Source: Acidimicrobiaceae bacterium UBA7830
GTDB taxonomy: Bacteria > Actinomycetota > Acidimicrobiia > Acidimicrobiales > Ilumatobacteraceae
Assembly: GCA_002501485.1 (NCBI GenBank)
Contig: DLTS01000099.1
Location: 1 to 28,711 of the forward strand
Direction of reading: 5' to 3'
Length of the DNA: 28,711 nucleotides
Of the stretch, positions 16,089 to 22,477 are shown one piece after another. Under the pieces are notes generated by a model. That model worked only from the letters and a program-made list of their open reading frames with translations, was not told the origin of the DNA and ran no database searches. A program made the position numbers and the translations under genes. Every line of letters starts with the position of its first letter. Positions within the stretch are counted from its first letter, which is position 1.

Positions 16089-16772
16089 TCATGCCCATGG
16101 CAGCGTGGCCATGAAGATTGCTCCGACGGCAAGGAACCCCGCACCAATTAACAACATTGTTGTTCGGTAGCGGGAGGCCGTGATCGTTACCGAAAGACCT
16201 GTAAAGAACAGAGTCACTGTCAAGAGCGTTATCGCCATCGAGTAATCGTCACCATTCGAATTTGCTTCGCCTGCAAGAACAAAAATCTCGTCTGCCTCGC
16301 CTAAGAGAGCTTCGCCCTCTGTATACAAGGCGTCGTCGTAGTCGTCCCCAAATGGCGCAAGATCATCGTTAGTGAGCCAAGCCTCAACTGCCGCGACACC
16401 ATCGGCTGACATATTCGCAAAGATCTGATCGCAGATGGCGCCGTCACCTTCCTCTTCGCAGACTCCTGAAGAAAACAGTTCAACGAAAAGAACTTGATCG
16501 AGCGAACGAATAGTGTCGGCCTGTTGGAGCAGATCGGTCGCTTGAGTCGTCGTGTTGACCGATTCTGTCAACAGACTGTCTTGCACTCCGCCCCACAAGG
16601 TTGATTGATACGAGCCCCACGCAATCAGAACAGCTGCGAAACCGAGAAGAAAGGTTGCCGACAGATCCAACCGGTGGGCAAACCTGTCAATGAATTCCGT
16701 TCCGAAAAATTTCTGTGAGGAAGATCCCGAAGATTCAGCGTCTCCCCGATGAGATTCAGAGGTCTCTGACAT
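16089..16772 (-). CDS. hypothetical three-TM membrane protein with large acidic loop
   Basis: 227 aa. A polar Ser/Glu-rich N-terminus, a hydrophobic segment near 38-56 (LSATFLLGFAAVLIAWGSY), an acidic 120-residue region (57-177) with two cysteines (C105, C114) that could form a disulfide if it is extracytoplasmic, and two closely spaced segments near 178-197 and 204-223. A topology with the N-terminus inside and the acidic loop outside fits the arginine-rich turn between the last two helices (SRYR). Not recognised as a named family. TAGGGT (16779-16784) lies 6 nt before the ATG with no proper Shine-Dalgarno spacing, which suggests leaderless expression. It converges with the peroxidase gene with 15 bp between the stops. 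Confidence 0.8.
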   Translation of the reverse strand: MSETSESHRGDAESSGSSSQKFFGTEFIDRFAHRLDLSATFLLGFAAVLIAWGSYQSTLWGGVQDSLLTESVNTTTQATDLLQQADTIRSLDQVLFVELFSSGVCEEEGDGAICDQIFANMSADGVAAVEAWLTNDDLAPFGDDYDDALYTEGEALLGEADEIFVLAGEANSNGDDYSMAITLLTVTLFFTGLSVTITASRYRTTMLLIGAGFLAVGAIFMATLPWA

Positions 16773-16865
16773 CCCCCTACCCTACTGCGACTGCGTTCTG
16801 TGCTTCAGAAAGCTCACCGTCGTTCGAAATCAGGCTGAGGAGAAAAGCCAACGGGTGTTCGGCTC

Positions 16866-17546
16866 CTACTCGCCGTCAAAACCGCGATAGGTCGCGATTT
16901 CTTTGACGCCTCGCCGTTCTGACACAACATCATTGGCCGGAAAATCGTCAGCCGGAAAGCCCATCGCAACAGTGATGACAATGAGTTGATCCTCCGGAAT
17001 CGACGCTTCTTCACGAACAACCGACGACTGATAAATCCCCTGCCCGTTAATGACCGCACCAACACCACGATCCCACGCAGCGATCACCATCGCGTAAACG
17101 AACTGGCCCAGGTCGAAGTAGGCCTCCGTTGAATCAATGAGGTCTCGATCAATGCAACCGATGACAGATACCGGCGCATCGAATTGCCGGAATCCGCGCA
17201 TCGCCCAATCTTGCCGTTGCTCTTTGTCATCCCAGCCGATGCCTGCAGCTTCAAACAGTTGGGCGGCAACACGCTTTTGTCGATCGCGGTGAGCGCCCTC
17301 ATATCGAGTGTGGCCTCGAATCTCACGGTCAGGTTTCCCGGTTTCCAGCATGCGCTCGGTATTGCCGGCTCGGATGCGGTCAAGCACATCGCCGGTCACA
17401 ACGTGAACATGCCAGGGCTGCGTGTTCATCGACGACGGGGTCTGAGCCGCGACTTCAATAATTTCGTCCAGCAACGCTTTCGGAACCGGCTCTTGCTTGT
17501 AGCCGCGAATGCTTCGCCGTTCGAATGCAAGTTGCTGAAATTCCAT
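16866..17546 (-). CDS. nitroreductase-family FMN oxidoreductase
   Basis: 226 aa from the ATG at 17544-17546. The FMN-phosphate motif ERRSIRGY is near residue 9, TPSSMNTQPWHVHVVTG follows at about 36-52, and GVGAVINGQGIY plus VAMGFP near the C-terminus complete the family pattern. These enzymes are FMN homodimers that use NAD(P)H to reduce nitro groups, quinones or enones. The frame is open further upstream to 17720, but TAGGAG at 17552-17557, 5 nt before this ATG, and the fit of the family N-terminus make the shorter start firm. It is divergent from the MOSC gene, with a hairpin in the 159-bp gap. The real substrate is unknown. Confidence 0.92.
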   Translation of the reverse strand: MEFQQLAFERRSIRGYKQEPVPKALLDEIIEVAAQTPSSMNTQPWHVHVVTGDVLDRIRAGNTERMLETGKPDREIRGHTRYEGAHRDRQKRVAAQLFEAAGIGWDDKEQRQDWAMRGFRQFDAPVSVIGCIDRDLIDSTEAYFDLGQFVYAMVIAAWDRGVGAVINGQGIYQSSVVREEASIPEDQLIVITVAMGFPADDFPANDVVSERRGVKEIATYRGFDGE

Positions 17547-17551
17547 GGTTG

Positions 17552-17557
17552 CTCCTA
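17552..17557 (-). promoter_or_regulatory. Shine-Dalgarno TAGGAG of the nitroreductase
   Basis: TAGGAG on the minus strand, 5 nt before the ATG at 17546. It rules out the much longer in-frame N-terminal extension. Confidence 0.75.
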
Positions 17558-17580
17558 CGTCGGGGGTTTGTTCAGACCTT

Positions 17581-17616
17581 AGAACTGCGGTTTGGACGGT
17601 TCCGAACCGGGGTTCT
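17581..17616. repeat. hairpin / inverted repeat between divergent nitroreductase and MOSC genes
   Basis: AGAACTGCGGTTTGG (17581-17595) and CCGAACCGGGGTTCT (17602-17616) pair along 15 positions with two G-U wobbles and one G-G mismatch, around a 6-nt loop. Inside it, CGGTTCCGAACCG (17597-17609) is a second, alternative palindrome. It ends 35 nt upstream of the nitroreductase start. It could be an operator between the two divergent promoters or a leader hairpin in the nitroreductase mRNA. Confidence 0.45.
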
Positions 17617-17705
17617 CCGATGACGGTATAGCTCTCTAACTGACCACCTCGGAACTGCACCCTTGGACGACAATGGGCCTCCGGCCAAGCGGTAAGGTCA
17701 CTCTC

Positions 17706-18560
17706 ATGCAGGTAAGCCAACTCTGGCGCTACCCGGTCAAATCAATGATTGGTGAGCGGATCGACTCAGTTGACGTCACGGGTACCGGAGTGGCTGGTGA
17801 CCGCATATGGGCAACTCGCGACCTTGAACGTGGCGGGATCCGCGGAGCAAAGAAGATCCCACTTCTTATGCGATGCGAATCTCGACTCCTCGACGACGGC
17901 CATGTTGAAATCACCACCCCCACTGGCGAAGTCACGACTTCGAGCGCAGCAGAGGCGAATAGTGTGCTGTCGGATGCGCTTGGGCATTCGGTCGAGCTCG
18001 AAGCATTGCGACCAGCATCAGACAGTGAGCACTTTCGGCGTGGAGCGCCTGATCTCGACGACCCGGTGCAAGAGTTACGGAATCTTTTTGGGCGTGTTGA
18101 TGACGAGCCAATTCCGAATCTTGGTGCGTTCCCTCGGGATCTCATGGTGACTCTTGCTGAGTACGAATCGCCACCTGGCAGCTATTACGACATGTTCCCT
18201 CTTATGTTGATGAGCGAACAGTCGATTTCTCACCTGAAAGACGCGCTCCCAGATTCTTCGGTTGATGTTCGACGCTTTCGACCTTCAATCGTGATTGATG
18301 CTCCGCCAGCGAACGGCGACACGGCTCTTCCCGAACTGTCGTGGGTTGGCCGAACCGCAACAGTTGGTTCCGCCACAATCGGGTTTGTCATTGCGTGCCC
18401 ACGCTGTGTGATGGTTACTCGGGCTATTGACGACAGCGTCGGTGACGATCGAGAGGTGCTTCGATATGTCGTTCGAGAGCTCAATCAAGATGTTGGCGTC
18501 TATGCCAACATCATTGAGCCCGGAACGATTTCGGAGGGCGACGAGCTCACCTTCATTTAA
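17706..18560 (+). CDS. MOSC-domain protein (YcbX-like)
   Basis: 284 aa from the ATG at 17706. The N-terminal beta-barrel domain opens with the typical QLWRYPVKSMIGE and GDRIWATRD; the C-terminal MOSC domain contains RRFRPSIVID and the conserved cysteine motif CPRC (C231, C234), where a cysteine is thought to bind the molybdenum cofactor sulfur. Related enzymes reduce N-hydroxylated bases and oximes with electrons from a partner reductase, or handle cofactor sulfuration. TAAGGT (17693-17698) lies 7 nt before the ATG with no clear Shine-Dalgarno, as expected for a leaderless message. An upstream ATG at 17673 is in frame but would add residues outside the family pattern. No partner flavin or iron-sulfur reductase is next to it. 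Confidence 0.9.
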   Translation: MQVSQLWRYPVKSMIGERIDSVDVTGTGVAGDRIWATRDLERGGIRGAKKIPLLMRCESRLLDDGHVEITTPTGEVTTSSAAEANSVLSDALGHSVELEALRPASDSEHFRRGAPDLDDPVQELRNLFGRVDDEPIPNLGAFPRDLMVTLAEYESPPGSYYDMFPLMLMSEQSISHLKDALPDSSVDVRRFRPSIVIDAPPANGDTALPELSWVGRTATVGSATIGFVIACPRCVMVTRAIDDSVGDDREVLRYVVRELNQDVGVYANIIEPGTISEGDELTFI

Positions 18561-18608
18561 GACCTACATCTGAGTATCCCTGTTCTGGTTTCCTGACTTT
18601 CGTAGGGT

Positions 18609-18627
18609 GACGTCGGTGACAGACGTC
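18609..18627 (+). promoter_or_regulatory. repeated GACGTC sites upstream of the three-TM gene pair
   Basis: Two copies of the self-complementary GACGTC (18609-18614 and 18622-18627), both followed by G, sit just after a TAGGGT box (18603-18608) and 30 bp before the start of the three-TM gene. They could be a tandem operator or form a 6-bp hairpin in the leader. No -35 could be assigned. Confidence 0.35.
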
Positions 18628-18641
18628 GCTAAAACATCCGC

Positions 18642-18650
18642 AAAGGAGGG
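18642..18650 (+). promoter_or_regulatory. strong Shine-Dalgarno AAAGGAGGG
   Basis: A near-perfect anti-16S match 6 nt before the ATG at 18657. It is the strongest ribosome binding site noticed in the window and implies high translation of the small membrane protein. Confidence 0.8.
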
Positions 18651-18656
18651 TTCATT

Positions 18657-19019
18657 ATGGACCAAAACAGATACATGCAAATGGCGCTAGCCCGCGCCGC
18701 AGATATTCGAACAATCGTTATCTCTTTCACTCTCGCTCACGCAACACTCAGTATCGTTCTGGGATTTGCAGGAGCCGGCCTCGATGATTCCGGCATCCGT
18801 CTAGCCCTTGCCGCGTGGATCGTTCTTGGTTCACTATGGTGCGTTGCATTCATGGATGATGCGCTGCAGGACATGAATGCTGCCATGAGAGATATGGAAG
18901 GCTTCATGGATACTGCGATGGGTAAAAGGCTCGAGAAGGCGCCGATCACCGTTTTCCGCATCGCCAATGTCGTCATCGTGGCTCTTATCGTTATCGCTGA
19001 GATGATGGCGATTTACTAA
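18657..19019 (+). CDS. small three-TM membrane protein, family copy B
   Basis: 120 aa. Hydrophobic segments near residues 18-40, 47-66 and 98-118, with a short polar N-terminus and a 30-residue acidic, methionine-rich loop (MDDALQDMNAAMRDMEGFMDTAMGKRLEKAP) between the last two. Same size and layout as copies A (13,978) and C (19,037). No signal peptide, cofactor motif or known domain. Its strong ribosome binding site and the 17-bp gap to copy C show that both are made together, possibly as a hetero-oligomer. The function is unknown. Confidence 0.85.
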   Translation: MDQNRYMQMALARAADIRTIVISFTLAHATLSIVLGFAGAGLDDSGIRLALAAWIVLGSLWCVAFMDDALQDMNAAMRDMEGFMDTAMGKRLEKAPITVFRIANVVIVALIVIAEMMAIY

Positions 19020-19036
19020 TTAAGGGGACAAACACG

Positions 19037-19396
19037 ATGAAGTCAAAAGACCTGTACCGCTGGATTGATCACCGAGCCACGATGCTGTGGGTGAGCCTCA
19101 AATGCCTTGTGTTCCTCACAGTAGGCGTTTCGATAGTCGTTGCGATTGGGGATCTTTCAAGCGGGGCATCAACTGCGCTATCAATCGCCGTTGCTGGAAT
19201 CGGATTCTTTCTCTGGTTCGCGGCGTTTGGCGCGGTCATGGATATTGCAGCGATGCGAAATGATATGGACGACGACCTCAAAGGGAGCACGTTCGGCTCG
19301 AACTTTGCGAAGGCGCCATTCCCTGTCTATTTCGGATTGATGACATTGGTGATGCTCGGCACCCCAGTGATGCTCATCATCATGTTGAAGTCGTAA
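19037..19396 (+). CDS. small three-TM membrane protein, family copy C
   Basis: 119 aa. Hydrophobic segments near residues 17-37, 45-66 and 94-116, with a loop MDIAAMRNDMDDDLKGSTFG followed by SNFAKAPFPVYFG. The loop RNDMDDDLKG resembles MRDMEGFMDT of copy B, and the KAP just before the third segment is shared with B, so the two are likely paralogues. AAGGGGA at 19022-19028 precedes the ATG by 8 nt. It ends 40 bp before the convergent CIA30 lipoprotein gene, with a long hairpin between. No known family was recognised. Confidence 0.85.
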   Translation: MKSKDLYRWIDHRATMLWVSLKCLVFLTVGVSIVVAIGDLSSGASTALSIAVAGIGFFLWFAAFGAVMDIAAMRNDMDDDLKGSTFGSNFAKAPFPVYFGLMTLVMLGTPVMLIIMLKS

Positions 19397-19418
19397 CGAC
19401 GTCAACACTCTGCGAACT

Positions 19419-19461
19419 CGCCTGCTCCGTCATTCTTTATGAAAGAGTGCCGGAGCAGGCG
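19419..19461. terminator. long hairpin at the convergent gene end, bidirectional terminator without T-tract
   Basis: CGCCTGCTCCG (19419-19429) pairs exactly with CGGAGCAGGCG (19451-19461); inside, CATTCTTT and AAAGAGTG pair with one wobble around an ATG loop, giving a near-continuous 20-bp stem with a single T-C mismatch. It lies between the stops of the three-TM pair (plus) and the CIA30 gene (minus), overlapping the last codons of the latter. Actinobacterial terminators often lack the T-run, as here. Confidence 0.65.
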
Positions 19462-20174
19462 CTGATCCAGTCGAGTTCTAGAGAGAATTCTCCGTCTGCC
19501 CCGTCGGCGAGGATGATCCCTATCGTCGTCACGTTTTGAGGTTGAAACGGCGGAGCATCTACCCGGCGACCAAAGATGCGAGCTTCGAGGTCGTCAAACG
19601 AGACGTCGATGACTTGCCAGCCGTCTCCTTCTGTCTCCAGAGGCGCGTAGTACGTGACACGGTATGCCTGGGAGTCAATATCGGTGAGGAGTACCTCGTA
19701 TCGGCGTTCATCGGTGCGCAACCTCATTTGCAGCCGATCTGACTCGTCGAGACCACCGTCGAGCAACCTGCGCACCGATGAGAAGCCGCCGCCGTCAGTG
19801 ACGATGTTTCCAGTGAATTGCATCTGGTTGGTTTCTGTTGTGACTGCGCCCTGTGATCTCCCGCCCATGACGCCGTCGTTGACTATTACCCACGGCTGGT
19901 CTGCTGATTCCGGTAGTCGTTGACATGACTGGCCATTATCTGGGTTCGTCCGTTCGGTGATGTTCGTTGTGGTGACTGTTGCTTGGCTCGTCGAGGGTTG
20001 TGCAACCGCTGGTGCCACCACTTCTTCTGAGACGGATGTCGTCGTTGTACCGAGGGCTTCGGCAGATGTGGTCGTCACCATCGCTGGACTCGGGTCTGCA
20101 CTAACGTCCTGCTGCCGGGTAGCTGAACATGATGCAGCTACTACCACAACAGCACACACGCAAAGAATCCTCAC
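19437..20174 (-). CDS. lipoprotein with CIA30-like domain
   Basis: About 245 aa if the start is the GTG at 20174; a TTG at 20180 is an alternative, and the frame is open further upstream. A short signal (ILCVCAVVVV) is followed by the lipobox AASC, so the protein is likely lipid-anchored outside the membrane. A Thr/Ser/Pro-rich linker of about 70 residues leads to a CIA30-type beta-sandwich: WVIVNDGVMGGRSQG, FTGNIVTDGGGFSSVRR, then WQVIDVSFDDLEARIFGR and IGIILADGADGEFSLELDWI. This domain is named after a mitochondrial complex I assembly factor but also appears in bacterial proteins of unclear role, probably as a carbohydrate- or ligand-binding jelly roll. Two cysteines flanking the domain (QSCQR and SACSG) may form a disulfide. 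Confidence 0.8.
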   Translation of the reverse strand: MRILCVCAVVVVAASCSATRQQDVSADPSPAMVTTTSAEALGTTTTSVSEEVVAPAVAQPSTSQATVTTTNITERTNPDNGQSCQRLPESADQPWVIVNDGVMGGRSQGAVTTETNQMQFTGNIVTDGGGFSSVRRLLDGGLDESDRLQMRLRTDERRYEVLLTDIDSQAYRVTYYAPLETEGDGWQVIDVSFDDLEARIFGRRVDAPPFQPQNVTTIGIILADGADGEFSLELDWISACSGTLS

Positions 20175-20307
20175 GGTCAAAGTTTGAAGGCAATGTGCCG
20201 ATTTAGGGAACTCTTGCTCAAGAACAGAAGAAGAAATAATAGAAATTGCGAGATCGTATGAGGTAAGTGCTCTTGAACTGCGAGACAACACACCGTTGCT
20301 CACCATC

Positions 20308-20314
20308 AAGGGAG
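20308..20314 (+). promoter_or_regulatory. Shine-Dalgarno AAGGGAG of the secreted protein
   Basis: It stands 6 nt before the second of two adjacent ATGs (20321) and only 3 nt before the first (20318), so the second is preferred. Confidence 0.55.
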
Positions 20315-20320
20315 AACATG

Positions 20321-20749
20321 ATGAAAACCATCCGCAACACGATCGTCGCAGCTCTAGCTTTTGCTGGAGCTTTCAGTTTTGGGGCAGTCTCTTCTGCTGC
20401 ACCTGCATACCCATCCGATCAGACACTCACCGTTCAGCTCGTTGACGCAGAGTCAGTACATCCAATTGCGGGCGCGAAAGTTTCGATTTATAACTACGTC
20501 ACAGGGGAAACAATTCTCATCAAGTCCGACAAGAAGGGTTGGGTCAAGGTCGACTCGCTGTACGGAGATGAATTCGCAGTTCATGTCCGTAATACGGATT
20601 GGCACTGTGGTGGCCAACTGATGACCGACCACTTCGATCGCTTCGAGCATGCAAACCTTTTTGTCAATCAACGAGACGGAAACAGTTTCGCCGCCGGTCA
20701 TCTCGGGGTTGCTGCAATGAGCCTTCGTCCAGCATCTGGAACCTGCTGA
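20321..20749 (+). CDS. secreted protein with CnaB/transthyretin-like beta-sandwich
   Basis: 142 aa. A clean Sec signal peptide (MKTIRNTIVAALAFAGAFSF, then GAVSSAAPA) with cleavage likely after the SSA or the following APA. The mature part of about 115 residues opens with LTVQLVDAESVHPIAGAKVSIYN and continues SDKKGWVKVDSL and EFAVHVRN, the order of a carboxypeptidase-regulatory/CnaB-like fold, in which a sugar or cell-wall polymer is often bound. Two cysteines (WHCGG and the C-terminal GTC) could form a disulfide outside the cell. It is divergent from the CIA30 lipoprotein gene, with 146 bp between them, and both products are exported. The function is unknown. Confidence 0.8.
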   Translation: MKTIRNTIVAALAFAGAFSFGAVSSAAPAYPSDQTLTVQLVDAESVHPIAGAKVSIYNYVTGETILIKSDKKGWVKVDSLYGDEFAVHVRNTDWHCGGQLMTDHFDRFEHANLFVNQRDGNSFAAGHLGVAAMSLRPASGTC

Positions 20750-20775
20750 CCGGCAGCTGCGCCGCCTAAATGATG

Positions 20776-21240
20776 TCAGCGGGCGGGTAGCCGCTTGCTG
20801 ATTTCGCGTGCAAGGTCCTCACAATCAGCGGCGCCAATGTAGAGATACCGACCGCTGTCCAGTTCAAGTCTCACGGCGTGATGGCCACCGGCTCTCCAAA
20901 GCATCCCGTTTGGGACGGCGCGAATTCCCCAGCCGTACAGCGCTCGCATGCGATGGGTTGATACGTCCACGATTTCAGAAAGTTGCACTGTGCGTCGAGG
21001 CCACCCGTAGGCGAATACCACCTGAAGGTTGATGTGACTGACGCGCACAATCATTCGACGAAAACCTGCCGTGAATGCAACAGCGGCGAAAGCTGCTCCT
21101 AGCGAGGCCAGACTTGAAGCCTTAAAACCATATGCGATGATCGGCCAGCCGATAACGGCGGCAACTGAAATTCCAATCACGATCTGAGTGCGAGAGGACA
21201 GAGAGTTCGTGAAGACGACTTCTTTCGGTTCCTTGACCAA
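20776..21240 (-). CDS. two-TM membrane protein with PH-like domain
   Basis: 154 aa from the TTG at 21240, chosen because AGAGAGAGG lies 7 nt upstream. Two hydrophobic segments near residues 20-37 and 43-60 are followed by a cytoplasmic region resembling a bacterial PH-like beta-barrel: VSHINLQVVFAYGWPRRTVQL, then YGWGIRAVPNGMLWRAGG, AVRLELDSGRYLYIGAAD and a final helix DLAREISKRL. Similar proteins are common in actinobacteria as hypothetical membrane proteins. It is the last gene of the minus-strand string that begins with the dehalogenase, 45 bp after the nitroreductase-SRPBCC gene. Function unknown. Confidence 0.8.
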   Translation of the reverse strand: MVKEPKEVVFTNSLSSRTQIVIGISVAAVIGWPIIAYGFKASSLASLGAAFAAVAFTAGFRRMIVRVSHINLQVVFAYGWPRRTVQLSEIVDVSTHRMRALYGWGIRAVPNGMLWRAGGHHAVRLELDSGRYLYIGAADCEDLAREISKRLPAR

Positions 21241-21285
21241 TGCTGGGCCTCTCTCTGACTTGACAATCCGCCTACGAAAAGGTTT

Positions 21286-22476
21286 TCAACTAAGGGGTGC
21301 CTTTACGCCATCTTTCGACTTCGGAGGTTCAATACGCTCTGCTTCACGTTGAATGCCTTCGATCACGGCCTCCATGTTCCTTCGGTGCTCGAGAAGTCGC
21401 CGGCTGATAATCTTGCCGCTCTTCTCTGGCATCTGAGCGATGGCGTGGCTGGTCCCTGATGGACCTGGCCCAAGCGTGACAGAGAAGCGAAGCCGAGTTG
21501 CGCCCGCAATTCGTTCAAGGTCAAAAAGCCACTGCGCCCCGGGGTTATCGGGGTCAGATGTCACCCACCCAAACGATCGCTCTGGCGAGTAAGAGCTGAC
21601 AAAACACGGTACATCCCATTCGCCGATTGCTTCGTGTTGATTAGACCCGGTGAACGATGATCCGACTGTGACTTCAGCATCGTGGTCGTCCCAGCGCGCG
21701 CCGACAAATTCAGAACTGAATTCGGCTCCAAAATTGATATCGCTGACAAACTGCCATATCGATGCTGGCGATGCCTTGATATCCCGTTCGACTACAACTC
21801 CGGGACCATCGTCGATGTTGTGGTCGACGTGGGGCCCTGTCGCCCAGGTTGTCGCAAAGCGATCGAAGTAAGTGACCTCTCGCGCTGGCCGTCGCGGCGC
21901 AAGACGAACATCGGTGCCTTTCATCCACGCCACGGGAAGCATTGCGATTTGTGTCATTCCCTCGGGAATTCCCAGCAGCTCGGCGAGATCGTCTCTGCGA
22001 GAAAGTATTGCGGTTGTCCATGCTGATCCAAGACCGCGAGCGCGCAAGGCAACACAAAAACTCCATGCTGATTGAATCACTGAGTCAAACAATCCTGGTC
22101 GCCCGCTTCCATCGTGAACCCCAATGATGGTGGGAATCACGATGGCAGGCACTTCAGCTAAATGTTGTGCAAGGTGCGCAGCTGATGCCATCACTTTTTC
22201 TTGTGGGTGGCCGGTGCCTTCAAGTTTTTCGTATGAGGCGATCATCCACTGACCAGCAGATTCCATGTAGATCTCTGCGATGCGATCTTTAATCTCTTGA
22301 TCTTGAACAATGATCCAACGGCGACTCCCCTGGTTGCCACCTGATGGCGCCTGCTCAGCAATATCTATGCACTCGAGAAGAATTTCTTGGTCAACCGGTC
22401 GTTCAAGATCGAGTCGGCGGCGCACCGCTCTCGTCGTCATTAATGCATGGTCAACTGACGCAACGTCGAACTGCAT
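21286..22476 (-). CDS. nitroreductase-SRPBCC two-domain fusion protein
   Basis: 396 aa. Residues about 10-213 are a nitroreductase-fold FMN domain: TTRAVRRRL near the N-terminus, EQAPSGGNQGSRRWIIVQD at 41-59, and GLGSAWTT with a conserved FMN-site pattern at about 148-155. From about residue 225 a second domain begins with VVVERDIKASPASIWQFVSDI, the typical first strand and helices of SRPBCC/polyketide cyclase-like proteins, running to a helix-rich C-terminus that finishes in KDGVKAPLS. The SRPBCC pocket could hold the substrate for the reductase, which would be an unusual fusion. The ATG is 1 nt after the stop of the SCO6745-like gene, so translation is coupled. Both domains are clear; the combined role is not. 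Confidence 0.85.
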   Translation of the reverse strand: MQFDVASVDHALMTTRAVRRRLDLERPVDQEILLECIDIAEQAPSGGNQGSRRWIIVQDQEIKDRIAEIYMESAGQWMIASYEKLEGTGHPQEKVMASAAHLAQHLAEVPAIVIPTIIGVHDGSGRPGLFDSVIQSAWSFCVALRARGLGSAWTTAILSRRDDLAELLGIPEGMTQIAMLPVAWMKGTDVRLAPRRPAREVTYFDRFATTWATGPHVDHNIDDGPGVVVERDIKASPASIWQFVSDINFGAEFSSEFVGARWDDHDAEVTVGSSFTGSNQHEAIGEWDVPCFVSSYSPERSFGWVTSDPDNPGAQWLFDLERIAGATRLRFSVTLGPGPSGTSHAIAQMPEKSGKIISRRLLEHRRNMEAVIEGIQREAERIEPPKSKDGVKAPLS

Positions 22477-22477
22477 T

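Noticed and set aside
17547..17720. Possible 58-residue N-terminal extension of the nitroreductase
   Set aside because: TAGGAG 5 nt before the ATG at 17,546 and the family N-terminus (ERRSIRGY) support the shorter start; the extension covers the hairpin region and the divergent promoter.
20175..20309. Longer N-terminus for the CIA30 lipoprotein (open frame to 20,309)
   Set aside because: The extension would put 45 polar residues before the lipoprotein signal and hide it; a start at 20,174 or 20,180 gives a normal signal peptide.
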